Positions 17,821 to 26,316 of a stretch of 64,000 bases of DNA are shown in pieces; within the stretch, counting starts at the first letter, position 1, and each line of letters opens with the position of its first letter. The position numbers and the translations under genes were made by a program. This stretch comes from Flavicella sp963932955 (GTDB taxonomy: Bacteria; Bacteroidota; Bacteroidia; Flavobacteriales; Flavobacteriaceae). The notes beneath the pieces are model-generated. The model saw only the letters and a list, made by a program, of their open reading frames with translations. It was not told the origin of the DNA and did no database searches. The DNA is taken from assembly GCA_963932955.1 (NCBI GenBank), contig CAWVRK010000001.1:1-64000 (forward strand), written 5' to 3'.

Positions 17821-18585
17821 ATGATCGAAAACGTAATTACCGAGGGGGAATTCAAATACATTGAGGCCGGAGAAGGGAAAACAATTATTGTTTTGCATGG
17901 ACTGATGGGGACCCTCAGCATGTTCCACGAAGTTCTTCATTATTTCTCTGAAAATGGATACCGAGTTATTGTTCCAGAACTGCCGATTTACAGCTTGCCA
18001 TTGATGAAAACAAACATCAAAAGTTTTTCGCTTTTTATCAAGAAATTTATCGATCACAAAAACATAGACAACACAATCATCCTCGGAAATTCCTTGGGAG
18101 GACACATCGCCTTGTACCTGACAAAGCACTTTCCTGAACTGGTCAATACACTGGTTTTGACAGGGAGCTCTGGTTTGTACGAAAAAGCCATGGGAGATAC
18201 CTATCCCAAAAGAGGCGATTACGAATACATCAAAAACAAAACTGAAAGTGTTTTTTACGATCCAAAAACAGCTTCCAAAGAAATGATAGACAACCTTTTT
18301 GAAGTTGTAAATGACCGTGGAAGTGTACTTCGTATTTTGTCTTTGGCAAAAAGTGCCATCCGTCACAACATGGCCAATGACCTTCCTGAAATGAAGATTC
18401 CAACTTGTTTGGTCTGGGGAAAACAAGACAATGTAACACCTCCAGAAGTCGGTGAAGATTTTAATAAATTGATGCCCAATTCTGAACTCTTTTGGCTCGA
18501 CAAATGTGGACATGCACCCATGATGGAACACCCAGAAGACTTTAACAAAATTGTTCATGCTTGGTTTCAAAAAAACCACATCTAA
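17821..18585 (+). CDS. Alpha/beta-fold hydrolase
   Basis: 254 residues with a complete hydrolase triad: oxyanion HG in VLHGLMG (~24-30), nucleophile Ser91 in GNSLGGH, acid Asp203 in WGKQDNV, and base His231 in KCGHAPMMEHPE. The cap domain between ~115 and 185 is helical. No signal peptide, so probably cytoplasmic. Substrate is unknown; homologues are often annotated as esterases or lactonases from sequence alone. It starts a three-gene plus-strand group with ysxC and an rRNA/tRNA pseudouridine synthase, divergent from the division cluster. The ATG at 17821 was chosen because the earlier one overlaps the promoter. Confidence 0.9.
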   Translation: MIENVITEGEFKYIEAGEGKTIIVLHGLMGTLSMFHEVLHYFSENGYRVIVPELPIYSLPLMKTNIKSFSLFIKKFIDHKNIDNTIILGNSLGGHIALYLTKHFPELVNTLVLTGSSGLYEKAMGDTYPKRGDYEYIKNKTESVFYDPKTASKEMIDNLFEVVNDRGSVLRILSLAKSAIRHNMANDLPEMKIPTCLVWGKQDNVTPPEVGEDFNKLMPNSELFWLDKCGHAPMMEHPEDFNKIVHAWFQKNHI

Positions 18586-18650
18586 AAAGCTTCTCAACAG
18601 CTGTCTCTCGTGATTTTTTGACATCTTGCTGCCATCCTAATCCTTAAAAA

Positions 18651-19265
18651 ATGCTAATCAATTCTGCCGTTTTTGAAATCAGCAATACCGACGTTGGGAA
18701 ATGTCCAAAAAATCGAATTCCTGAATACGCATTTATCGGGAGGTCAAATGTGGGGAAATCTTCCTTGATCAACATGTTGACGAACAACAAAAAACTAGCA
18801 AAAACTTCAGGAACTCCTGGAAAAACCCAACTGATCAACCATTTTAAAATCAATGACAATTGGTTTTTGGTTGATTTGCCTGGCTATGGCTACGCCCGTG
18901 TTTCTAAAAAACAACGACGCGGCTTCCAAAAATTTATCAAAGATTACTTTTTGCAACGCGAACAACTTATCTGTACTTTTGTCCTCATCGATTCTCGGCA
19001 TAGCCCACAAAGAATTGACTTAGATTTTATGGGGTTTCTTGGCGAAAATCAAATTCCCTTTTGCATCGTCTTTACCAAAGCGGACAAATTGACCCCTACA
19101 GTACTGAAAAGAAACCTTGCAGTTTACAAAGAAAAATTGCTGGAAGATTCTTGGGATATTTTCCCCAATTATTTTGTGACTTCTGCAACTTCAAAAGAGG
19201 GAAAAGACCAAGTACTCGATTTTATTCAAGGCGTCAATGAGGATTTGAAAAAATCACAACACTAA
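18651..19265 (+). CDS. ysxC: Ribosome biogenesis GTPase YsxC/YihA (EngB)
   Basis: Small TrmE-Era-EngA-like GTPase needed for 50S subunit assembly. G1 GRSNVGKS (~30-37), G2 around TSGTPGKTQ, G3 DLPGYGYA, G4 TKADK and G5 SATS are all visible. 204 residues is the usual length. The gene is 65 bp after the hydrolase and 32 bp before the pseudouridine synthase gene. Confidence 0.96.
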   Translation: MLINSAVFEISNTDVGKCPKNRIPEYAFIGRSNVGKSSLINMLTNNKKLAKTSGTPGKTQLINHFKINDNWFLVDLPGYGYARVSKKQRRGFQKFIKDYFLQREQLICTFVLIDSRHSPQRIDLDFMGFLGENQIPFCIVFTKADKLTPTVLKRNLAVYKEKLLEDSWDIFPNYFVTSATSKEGKDQVLDFIQGVNEDLKKSQH

Positions 19266-19297
19266 ACAACTTCCACAAAACCAACAAATTTTGCACC

Positions 19298-19984
19298 GTG
19301 CGTTCAAGCTCAAAAAATTTGAAAATTCTATTTGAAGACAACCACCTAATCGTTGTCAACAAGCGCGTGGGAGACTTGGTACAAGGTGACAAAACAGGAG
19401 ATACCCCTTTGAGCGATCTTTTGAAAGCATACCTCAAAGAAAAATACCAAAAGCCCGGAAAGGTATATTTGGGTGTTGTTCACCGTTTGGACAGACCGAC
19501 AACAGGAATCGTTGTTTTTGCAAAAACTTCAAAAGCCTTGGAGCGCCTCAACAAGATGTTGCGCGAAAAGACAATTCAAAAAACCTATTGGGCGGTAGTC
19601 AAAAACAAACCCGTGAAATCGGAGGACACCCTTGTCAATTACTTGAGAAAAAACCCAAAAAACAACAAGGCTACGGTTTTCAACAAAGAGACAAACGACA
19701 CTAAAAAAGCGATTCTTCACTACAAAACCATCAAATCTTTAGACAACTACCACCTATTGGAAATTGATTTAGAAACAGGAAGACACCACCAAATTCGCGC
19801 CCAATTGTCCCACATCACTTGCCCAATAAAGGGCGATTTGAAATACGGTTTTGACAGAAGTAACAAAAATGCAGGCATCCACCTACACGCCCGTCGCATC
19901 TGTTTTGTTCACCCCGTCACCAAAGCGCTGCTAACTCTTGAAGCACCTACACCCAAAGACCCCATTTGGGATGCTTGCAACTAA
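19298..19984 (+). CDS. RluA-family pseudouridine synthase
   Basis: 228 residues without an S4 domain, close to the RluA/RluE-like short form. The catalytic motif HRLDRPTTGIVVFAKT contains the active Asp, and the C-terminal part has LETGRHHQIRAQLSH and HLHARRICFVHP, typical of the RluA/RluC/RluD group. The target uridine cannot be assigned. The first start is GTG at 19298; the next family-like residues follow directly (NLKILFEDNHLIVVNK). Ends 19 bp before a very strong hairpin terminator. Confidence 0.92.
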   Translation: MRSSSKNLKILFEDNHLIVVNKRVGDLVQGDKTGDTPLSDLLKAYLKEKYQKPGKVYLGVVHRLDRPTTGIVVFAKTSKALERLNKMLREKTIQKTYWAVVKNKPVKSEDTLVNYLRKNPKNNKATVFNKETNDTKKAILHYKTIKSLDNYHLLEIDLETGRHHQIRAQLSHITCPIKGDLKYGFDRSNKNAGIHLHARRICFVHPVTKALLTLEAPTPKDPIWDACN

Positions 19985-20003
19985 GGAAATAATTTTTAAT
20001 GAG

Positions 20004-20050
20004 GAACACAAAAAACCCAGCAAATTGACTTTGCTGGGTTTTTTGTGTTC
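20004..20050. terminator. Bidirectional terminator between rluA-type gene and ilvC
   Basis: A perfect 21-bp stem with a 5-nt loop (TTGAC). The core AACCCAGCAAA/TTTGCTGGGTT is flanked by A-tract and T-tract, so either strand gives a GC-rich stem followed by U residues. It serves the plus-strand pseudouridine synthase gene and the converging ilv operon. Confidence 0.92.
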
Positions 20051-20113
20051 AAATCAAAAAGTCATCTGCGCTCTTTAAAAAAACGCTTTTCCAATGATTT
20101 TTGACGCAGTTCC

Positions 20114-21586
20114 TTAAACAATTTTTTTCATCGCTGTCATGGACTCTCTTAAGAAATCTCCAATTTCTTCAACAGGATGATTTCTGATTTCCGTGTTGAT
20201 TTCAATCAGTTCTTTGTTGTCAATTCCGTTGTTTCCCTCGTTGAATGGACGGCCTACAAAGTTGCTTGGCGCGTTTTGAACGTAGTCTGCAATCAAAGGC
20301 TTACAAGCGTGGTCAAACAAATAACAACCGTATTCTGCAGTATCCGAAATCACACGATTCATCTCAAATAATTTTTTTCTTGCGATGGTATTTGCAATCA
20401 ATGGTGTTTCGTGCAAAGATTCGTAATATGCCGACTCGTCAATAATTCCAGAATCTGTCATTGCCTCAAAAGCCAATTCCACACCTGCTTTGACCATGGC
20501 AACCATCAACAACCCGTTGTCAAAATATTCTTGCTCAGAAATTTCAACAGCTCCTGCTGGAGTTTTCTCAAAATTTGTTTCCCCAGTTGCCGCTCTCCAC
20601 GTCAACAAGTTTACATCGTCATTGGCCCAATCTTCCATCATGGTTTTTGAGAAATGACCTGAAATGATGTCGTCCATATGCTTCTGAAACAAAGGACGCA
20701 TGATGTCTTTCAATTCCTCAGAAACTTTAAATGCAGCTATTTTGGCTGGGTTTGACAAGCGGTCCATCATGTTGGTAATTCCACCGTACTTCAACGCCTC
20801 CGTAATGGTTTCCCATCCGTATTGAATCAATTTAGAAGCATATCCAGCGTCTATTCCTTCTGCGACCATTTTGTCAAAACACAAGATCGATCCTGTTTGC
20901 AACAAACCACAAAGAATGGTTTGCTCTCCCATCAAATCTGATTTTACCTCAGCTACAAAAGAGGAACGCAAGACTCCAGCGGTATGACCACCTGTTCCTA
21001 CAGCATAGGCTTTGGCGTAGTCCCATCCTTTTCCTTCTGGATCGTTTTCTGGATGTACTGCAATCAAAGTAGGTACTCCAAATCCTCTTTTAAACTCTTC
21101 TCTCACTTCCGATCCTGGCGACTTTGGCGCCACCATGATTACTGTGAGGTCTTTTCGTACTTCCATTCCTTCTTCCACGATGTTGAATCCGTGAGAATAA
21201 GAAAGGGTGGCTCCTTTTTTCATCAAAGGCATCACAGCCGTGACCACCGCTGTATGTTGTTTGTCTGGCGTCAGATTGATCAACAAATCTGCAGAAGGAA
21301 TCATTTCTTCATAGGTTCCTACAGCAAATCCATTTTCAGAAGCATTTAAAAAAGACTGTCTTTTTTCAGAGATGGCCGCCGGTCGCAATGTATAAGAAAC
21401 ATCCAATCCGGAATCTCTCATATTCAACCCTTGGTTCAACCCTTGTGCTCCGCATCCGATGATTACTATTTTTTTACCTTTCAATGCTGTGACTCCGTCG
21501 TTAAACTCAGCCCTGTCCATAAATTCGCATTGTCCCAATTGCTCTAGTTTTTCACGCAAGGAAAGTGTGTTGAAATAATTTGCCAT
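20114..21586 (-). CDS. ilvC: Ketol-acid reductoisomerase IlvC (class II)
   Basis: Converts acetolactate/acetohydroxybutyrate to the dihydroxy acids in valine/isoleucine synthesis, using NADPH and Mg2+. The Rossmann loop IIGCGAQGLNQGLNMRDSG is at ~37-55, with the long C-terminal region (two knotted-domain repeats) that distinguishes the ~490-residue E. coli-type class II enzyme from the ~330-residue class I. 490 residues. Last gene of the ilv group, but 172 bp after ilvN with its own -7 box and a structured leader, so probably also expressed independently. Confidence 0.97.
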   Translation of the reverse strand: MANYFNTLSLREKLEQLGQCEFMDRAEFNDGVTALKGKKIVIIGCGAQGLNQGLNMRDSGLDVSYTLRPAAISEKRQSFLNASENGFAVGTYEEMIPSADLLINLTPDKQHTAVVTAVMPLMKKGATLSYSHGFNIVEEGMEVRKDLTVIMVAPKSPGSEVREEFKRGFGVPTLIAVHPENDPEGKGWDYAKAYAVGTGGHTAGVLRSSFVAEVKSDLMGEQTILCGLLQTGSILCFDKMVAEGIDAGYASKLIQYGWETITEALKYGGITNMMDRLSNPAKIAAFKVSEELKDIMRPLFQKHMDDIISGHFSKTMMEDWANDDVNLLTWRAATGETNFEKTPAGAVEISEQEYFDNGLLMVAMVKAGVELAFEAMTDSGIIDESAYYESLHETPLIANTIARKKLFEMNRVISDTAEYGCYLFDHACKPLIADYVQNAPSNFVGRPFNEGNNGIDNKELIEINTEIRNHPVEEIGDFLRESMTAMKKIV

Positions 21587-21630
21587 TTTTTATTGTGTTA
21601 GTTATGTTGTTGATTTCTATTGATTTCGTT

Positions 21631-21674
21631 CAAAAGAAACAAAATTTGTTTCTTTTGGCCCTTCTCATTAAGGG
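21631..21674 (-). promoter_or_regulatory. Two adjacent hairpins in the ilvC 5' leader
   Basis: One hairpin has 13-base arms CAAAAGAAACAAA and TTTGTTTCTTTTG (21631-21657) around a single central base. The other is CCCTT-loop-AAGGG (21659-21674). Both lie between the candidate ilvC promoter and the ilvC start. Neither is followed by a U-tract, so they look like mRNA structure rather than a terminator. Confidence 0.55.
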
Positions 21675-21692
21675 ATTGTTTGATTTCGAGTG

Positions 21693-21700
21693 CAAAAGTA
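21693..21700 (-). promoter_or_regulatory. Candidate -7 promoter box for ilvC
   Basis: Minus-strand TACTTTTG matches TAnnTTTG, about 105 bp upstream of the ilvC start. No convincing -33 TTTG. It implies a ~100-nt leader carrying the two hairpins at 21631-21674. Confidence 0.5.
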
Positions 21701-21758
21701 TAAAATCCTTCGCTTATATCTTAACATTTGCCGCACTAAAAATCAAACGCTTACCAAA

Positions 21759-22277
21759 TTAAAAGTTTTTTAATTTTTCAGAAATCTTCATTTCTGTTTT
21801 GGAAATAGAGATTCTTCCCGAGCGAACAAATTGCATGATTCCGTAAGGAGCCAGTTGGTCGTGCAAGGTTTCGGTGTCTTTGCGCCTTCCTGTTTTTTCA
21901 ATGACAAAAAAGTCGGGGTGCACCGTCACGATATTGGCACTGCTGTTTTTGATGACATTTTGAATTTCTCGTTGCTCAAAAAGCAAGTTAGACGCCATTT
22001 TATACAAAGCGGTCTCGTGAAAGATGATCTCGTCATTTGTATGGTAATAGGCTTTGATCACTTCAATTTGTTTTTCAATTTGCCCCACCAATTTTTTGAC
22101 ATTGGTTTCAGTCATTCTGGCCACAATTGTAAACCGGTGTACGTTTTCAATTTCTGAACGAGAGACGTTCAAACTTTCGATGTTGATGTGCCTCTTCAAA
22201 AAAATCGTCGCAATTCTATTCAACAACCCCGGGTTGTTTTCTGTGTAAACTGAGATGGTAAATACTTGTTCTTCCAT
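21759..22277 (-). CDS. ilvN: Acetolactate synthase small (regulatory) subunit
   Basis: 172 residues. The N-terminal ACT domain (~4-75: FTISVYTENNPGLLNRIATIFLKRHINIESLNVSRSE with intervening residues) binds valine in known small subunits. The C-terminal ALS_ss_C domain follows, with the VHPDFFVIEKTGRRKDTE segment. It pairs with the catalytic subunit 95 bp upstream and confers feedback inhibition. Confidence 0.94.
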   Translation of the reverse strand: MEEQVFTISVYTENNPGLLNRIATIFLKRHINIESLNVSRSEIENVHRFTIVARMTETNVKKLVGQIEKQIEVIKAYYHTNDEIIFHETALYKMASNLLFEQREIQNVIKNSSANIVTVHPDFFVIEKTGRRKDTETLHDQLAPYGIMQFVRSGRISISKTEMKISEKLKNF

Positions 22278-22372
22278 GTGTTTGATTTGTAAAAAAGCCT
22301 GTGTTTCTTTCCTCGGAGGGATTTGAGACCTAAAAACTTTTCAATTTTTCGTTTTGTACCTGTTGTTTTTAC

Positions 22373-24112
22373 TTAAGACAATCTTACTTCTGAAACACAG
22401 GCACCGGTAGGCACCATAGGAAATACATTGTCTTCTTTTTCGATCATCACTTCCAAGAAATACGACTCTTTGGAGGCAATCATTTCTTTGACTGCGGCAG
22501 CGAGATCTTCTCTCTTGACCACTTTGGTGGCTTTGATGTCATAGGCTTCTGCCAATTTGATGAAATCGGGGTTGATCATCGTTGTTGAGGCGTATCTTTT
22601 GTCAAAGAACAACTGTTGCCATTGACGTACCATTCCCAAAAATTCGTTGTTCAATACCACTATTTTTACAGCGGCCCCAGTTTGCAAGATTGTCCCCAAT
22701 TCTTGACAGGTCATCTGGTAACCACCGTCGCCGATAAAGGCAACCACTTCGCGTTCTGGAGCACCCATTTTGGCACCGATGGCAGCCGGCAAAGCAAAGC
22801 CCATGGTTCCCAATCCTCCAGAAGTCACATTGCTCCTAGTCGTTGTAAAATTGGCATAGCGCACGGTAAACATTTGGTGTTGTCCCACATCGGAAACCAC
22901 CACAGCGTTGCCATTTGTTTCTTTGTTTACTTGGTTGATTACCTCTCCCATAGTCAGCCCTTCTTTTGTAGGGTTTAACTGTGGTTCAATGACGGCTTTC
23001 AATTCTTCTTTGTAGTATTTTTTAAATTCGTTGTGCCACGCATCGTGGTTGTTTGTATCGATGTATGGCAAGAGCATCTCCAGAGATGTTTTGCAATCTC
23101 CAAGAACTGCTACATTTGCTTTAACATTTTTGTCTACCTCAGCAGGGTCAATCTCAAAGTGCACTACTTTTGCTTGCTTGGCATAGGTGTTCAAACTTCC
23201 CGTAACACGGTCGTCAAAACGCATTCCTACAGCAATCAACACATCGCATTCGTTGGTCAATTTGTTAGGTCCGTAGTGTCCGTGCATCCCTACCATTCCG
23301 ACATTGAGCGGGTGGTCGGTCGGCAAAGCCGAAAGCCCCAATACTGTCCATGCAGCAGGCGCTCCTGATTTTTCTACAAAGGCTTTGAAAGCCGCTTCTG
23401 CTTGTCCTAAAATCACACCTTGTCCAAAAATAACAAAAGGCTTTTTGGCGGAATTGATCAATTCAGCAGCTGCTTTTACGGCTTCTTCAGAAGTTTTAGG
23501 AATGGGTTCGTAGCTACGAATTCCTATACATTTTTCATAGCTGTACTCCAACTGACCCAACTGAGCATCTTTGGTTATGTCAATCAATACAGGTCCCGGT
23601 CTTCCGGATTTCGCTATGTAAAACGCTTTGGCGATGGCAGCAGGAATCTCTTCCGCTTTGGTGACTTGCACGTTCCATTTGGTAACGGGTGCAGAAATAC
23701 TGATGACATCTGTCTCTTGAAAGGCATCGGTCCCCAAAAGGTGTGATGCTACCTGTCCGGTAATACACACCAAAGGGGTCGAATCAATTTGAGCATCTGC
23801 GATTCCGGTGACCAAGTTGGTCGCCCCAGGTCCTGAGGTGGCCAAACAGACTCCTACTTTTCCCGATACTCTCGCAAAACCCTGTGCCGCGTGAATAGCC
23901 CCTTGCTCGTGGCGTGTCAATACGTGGTTTAGTTGGTCTTGGTATTTGTATAATTCGTCATAGATGGGCATGATGGCGCCTCCGGGGTATCCGTAGGCCA
24001 AGTCTGCTCCTTCTTCCAAAAGGGCTCTTACAACCGCTTCGGCTCCTGAAATTATTTCAGCGGTTTTGTTTTCGGGTATTGCATTTTCCATATTCAAATG
24101 TGTTTTGTGCAT
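22373..24112 (-). CDS. ilvB: Acetolactate synthase large (catalytic) subunit
   Basis: ThDP- and FAD-dependent enzyme making acetolactate and acetohydroxybutyrate. The Pyr domain starts GAEAVVRALLEEGADLAYGYPGGAIMP with the catalytic Glu in the RHEQGAIHAAQGFARV segment. The PP domain has the ThDP/Mg motif GDGGYQMTCQELGTIL followed by LNNEFLGMVRQWQQLFF. 579 residues from the ATG at 24112; a second in-frame ATG at 24091 (MENAIPENK) matches family N-termini better and may be the real start. It follows ilvD by 43 bp. Confidence 0.96.
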   Translation of the reverse strand: MHKTHLNMENAIPENKTAEIISGAEAVVRALLEEGADLAYGYPGGAIMPIYDELYKYQDQLNHVLTRHEQGAIHAAQGFARVSGKVGVCLATSGPGATNLVTGIADAQIDSTPLVCITGQVASHLLGTDAFQETDVISISAPVTKWNVQVTKAEEIPAAIAKAFYIAKSGRPGPVLIDITKDAQLGQLEYSYEKCIGIRSYEPIPKTSEEAVKAAAELINSAKKPFVIFGQGVILGQAEAAFKAFVEKSGAPAAWTVLGLSALPTDHPLNVGMVGMHGHYGPNKLTNECDVLIAVGMRFDDRVTGSLNTYAKQAKVVHFEIDPAEVDKNVKANVAVLGDCKTSLEMLLPYIDTNNHDAWHNEFKKYYKEELKAVIEPQLNPTKEGLTMGEVINQVNKETNGNAVVVSDVGQHQMFTVRYANFTTTRSNVTSGGLGTMGFALPAAIGAKMGAPEREVVAFIGDGGYQMTCQELGTILQTGAAVKIVVLNNEFLGMVRQWQQLFFDKRYASTTMINPDFIKLAEAYDIKATKVVKREDLAAAVKEMIASKESYFLEVMIEKEDNVFPMVPTGACVSEVRLS

Positions 24113-24155
24113 CTCCTTTTTAAGGGGTTTCTAGCTGGTATGTCTTTGGACGAAC

Positions 24156-25838
24156 TTAAAATTTATCTGTCACACAACCTTCAGAGGCTGAAGCGACGGT
24201 ATTGGCATATTTGTATAAAATTCCTTTGGTGTGTTTGGGTGCTGGAGCGACCCATTGGGCTCGCCTTGCTGCAATCTCTTCCTCGGGCAACAACACATTG
24301 ATGCTGTTGTCTTCCGCACTGATGCGAATTTGATCACCTGTTTTTAGCAATCCAATCGTTCCTCCTGATTGTGCTTCGGGAGTGATGTGACCCACCACAA
24401 ATCCGTGTGTCCCTCCAGAAAAACGTCCGTCTGTAATCAATGCAACTGATTTCCCGAGGCCTACACCCATGATCATCGAGGTTGGCTTGAGCATTTCTGG
24501 CATTCCAGGACCTCCTTTGGGCCCTACATAACGAATGACGACGACATCTCCTCGTTCGACTTCTCCGTTACCAATTCCTGTGTTGGCAGCTTGTTCTCCG
24601 TCATAGACGACTGCTTTTCCTTCGAAAAACAAGCCTTCATTTCCACTGATTTTTGCAACCGCACCTTCTTCTGCGAGGTTTCCGTATAAAATCTGTAAGT
24701 TTCCGGAAGACTTCAAGGCTTTGTCTTTTGGGAAAATGACGTCTTGGTCACCTTCAAAAGAGAGGGCTTCTACATGAGCCAAGTTTTCTGCCAAAGTTTT
24801 TCCGGTTACAGTCATACAGTCACCGTGTAAAAAATCATTTTCCAACAAGTATTTCATCACCGCAGGAGTTCCTCCTACGCCGTGTACATCTTCCATCAAG
24901 TATTTCCCAGAAGGCTTTAAGTCTGCAATCAAAGGCGTTCGGTCACTGACCCTTTGAAAATCTTCCAACGTAAACTCGATGTCTGCAGCATGTGCAATGG
25001 CTAAGAAATGCAAAACCGCATTGGTAGATCCTCCCAATGCATTGACGATGGCGACTGCATTTTCAATGGACTTCTTTGTAATGATGTCCAAAGGTTTCAA
25101 ATCCAATTCCAACAAGTTTTGAACTGCCAAAGCGGTTCTTTCGCTTTCTGAAAGTTTGTTAGGGTTTTCTGCAGGAATGGAGGAGTTGTAAGGCAAAGAG
25201 AAGCCCATTGCTTCAATGGCAGAAGCCATGGTATTGGCCGTATACATTCCACCACAAGCTCCGGCTCCCGGAATGGCACTTTTGATGATTTCTCTATATT
25301 CTGTTTCGTCTATTTCACCGGCTACTTTTTGACCCAAGGCCTCAAAAGCAGAAACGATGTTTAATTTTCTTCCTTTGTATTTTCCAGAAGCAATAGTTCC
25401 TCCATAAACCATGATGGAAGGTCTGTTGACACGCAGCATGGCGATGATGGCTCCAGGCATGTTCTTATCACAACCAACCACAGGCACCAACGCATCGTAA
25501 CTCTGTGCATTCATCACGGTTTCCATAGAATCTGCGATGATGTCTCTAGAAGCGAGTGAATAATTCATACCCGAAGTCCCCATAGAAATTCCATCACTCA
25601 CACCAATGGTATTGAAGATCAACCCTACAGACCCCGATTTGTTGGCTTCTTTTTTAATTTCCGCTGCCAAATTGTTCAAATGCATGTTGCAAGGATTTCC
25701 ATCGTATCCCGTGCTTGCAATTCCCACTTGTGGTTTGTTCATGTCTGCATCCGACAAGCCCACAGCGTAAAGCATCGCTTGAGAAGCGGGCTGGGATTCG
25801 TCTTGTGTCAATCTGCTACTGTGTTTGTTTAGGGACAT
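24156..25838 (-). CDS. ilvD: Dihydroxy-acid dehydratase IlvD
   Basis: Iron-sulfur enzyme that dehydrates dihydroxy-isovalerate and dihydroxy-methylvalerate. The three cluster cysteines appear in GYDGNPCNMHL, VGCDKNMPGA and GACGGMYTANTMAS. 560 residues is the standard length. First structural gene of the ilv operon, behind a ~360-nt leader containing a leader peptide and terminator. An in-frame TTG at 25865 preceded by AGGAGG could add nine residues, but the ATG at 25838 matches the family start. Confidence 0.97.
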   Translation of the reverse strand: MSLNKHSSRLTQDESQPASQAMLYAVGLSDADMNKPQVGIASTGYDGNPCNMHLNNLAAEIKKEANKSGSVGLIFNTIGVSDGISMGTSGMNYSLASRDIIADSMETVMNAQSYDALVPVVGCDKNMPGAIIAMLRVNRPSIMVYGGTIASGKYKGRKLNIVSAFEALGQKVAGEIDETEYREIIKSAIPGAGACGGMYTANTMASAIEAMGFSLPYNSSIPAENPNKLSESERTALAVQNLLELDLKPLDIITKKSIENAVAIVNALGGSTNAVLHFLAIAHAADIEFTLEDFQRVSDRTPLIADLKPSGKYLMEDVHGVGGTPAVMKYLLENDFLHGDCMTVTGKTLAENLAHVEALSFEGDQDVIFPKDKALKSSGNLQILYGNLAEEGAVAKISGNEGLFFEGKAVVYDGEQAANTGIGNGEVERGDVVVIRYVGPKGGPGMPEMLKPTSMIMGVGLGKSVALITDGRFSGGTHGFVVGHITPEAQSGGTIGLLKTGDQIRISAEDNSINVLLPEEEIAARRAQWVAPAPKHTKGILYKYANTVASASEGCVTDKF

Positions 25839-25863
25839 TTCTTCTGTGTTTTTATATTTTTTT

Positions 25864-25905
25864 TCAATTTATGTATACCTCCTCTTGTAAGAGCTTACAC
25901 GCCAT
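25864..25905 (-). CDS. Possible second short leader ORF before ilvD (13 codons)
   Basis: ATG GCG TGT AAG CTC TTA CAA GAG GAG GTA TAC ATA AAT TGA encodes MACKLLQEEVYIN. It contains adjacent Leu codons plus Val and Ile codons and ends 25 bp before ilvD. The region can fold as TTACAC-ATGGC-GTGTAA, burying its start. An AGGAGG lies inside it. The peptide is too short to trust on its own. Confidence 0.3.
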   Translation of the reverse strand: MACKLLQEEVYIN

Positions 25906-25911
25906 GTGTAA

Positions 25912-25919
25912 CAAATGTA
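25912..25919 (-). promoter_or_regulatory. Possible internal -7 box close to ilvD
   Basis: Minus-strand TACATTTG matches TAnnTTTG about 73 bp upstream of the ilvD ATG. No -33 TTTG is seen. It could give attenuator-independent expression of the operon. Confidence 0.35.
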
Positions 25920-26056
25920 AGCGGATAGATTCTTATTCTTCCTTTTCTTTGAATTATTTCTACGTTATTCAATTGCTAAAATACCAACTTAAAGCATTGA
26001 AATACAATTTTTTACAGACCTATTTCTACAATGATAAAGCGTTGAAAATGATTCAT

Positions 26057-26084
26057 AAAAAAAACCTTCCTGCTTTAGGAAAGT
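26057..26084 (-). terminator. ilv attenuator: intrinsic terminator in the operon leader
   Basis: On the minus strand ACTTTCCT-AAAGC-AGGAAGGT forms an 8-bp stem followed by eight T residues, 39 nt after the valine-rich leader ORF and ~220 nt before ilvD. The left arm can instead pair with AGGAGGGT (26108-26115), immediately after the leader stop codon. That gives an antiterminator. The layout matches classical transcription attenuation. Confidence 0.75.
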
Positions 26085-26123
26085 TCTCAAATATTTAAAA
26101 TTCACACACCCTCCTCCGCTTCT

Positions 26124-26189
26124 TTATGGAACGACCACCACAAAGACGACAAAAGGAACTGCCTTGCAAAAAAGATTTTTATTCTTCAT
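26124..26189 (-). CDS. Valine-rich ilv operon leader peptide (21 aa)
   Basis: ATG at 26189 opens a 21-codon ORF starting MKNKNLFCKAV and ending PFVVFVVVVP, then TAA. Seven of 21 codons are Val (GTT, GTC, GTC, GTG, GTG, GTC, GTT) and one is Leu. It begins 8 nt after a perfect -7 box and lies just before a terminator, upstream of ilvDBNC. By analogy with the E. coli ilv leader, ribosome stalling at the Val run under valine-tRNA shortage should favour the antiterminator. Region TTCCTTT inside the ORF can pair with GGAGGAG after it, completing the alternative-fold set. Its existence as a translated peptide is inference. Confidence 0.75.
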   Translation of the reverse strand: MKNKNLFCKAVPFVVFVVVVP

Positions 26190-26196
26190 CTGATGG

Positions 26197-26204
26197 CAAA
26201 TATA
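26197..26204 (-). promoter_or_regulatory. -7 promoter box of the ilv operon
   Basis: Minus-strand TATATTTG fits TAnnTTTG and lies 7 bp before the leader-peptide ATG, so the transcript would start only a few bases before it. The sequence upstream is A/T-rich without a clear TTTG at -33. Confidence 0.65.
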
Positions 26205-26290
26205 ATTAATTTTATTTTAGTCCACTCCCCCTCTCTTTTGGAAAAGAAAGATTTCTTTGCGGATTTTTTCCGCTTGGGAAACCTGTTTGC

Positions 26291-26316
26291 AAAAAGCACT
26301 CGTGCCAACTGCTTTG
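26291..26316 (-). terminator. Weak terminator just after truA
   Basis: Starting 2 nt after the truA stop codon, AAAGCA and TGCTTT pair around an 11-nt loop, followed by TTTGC. The stem is only 6 bp, so efficiency is doubtful, but it lies between truA and the ilv promoter. Confidence 0.4.
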
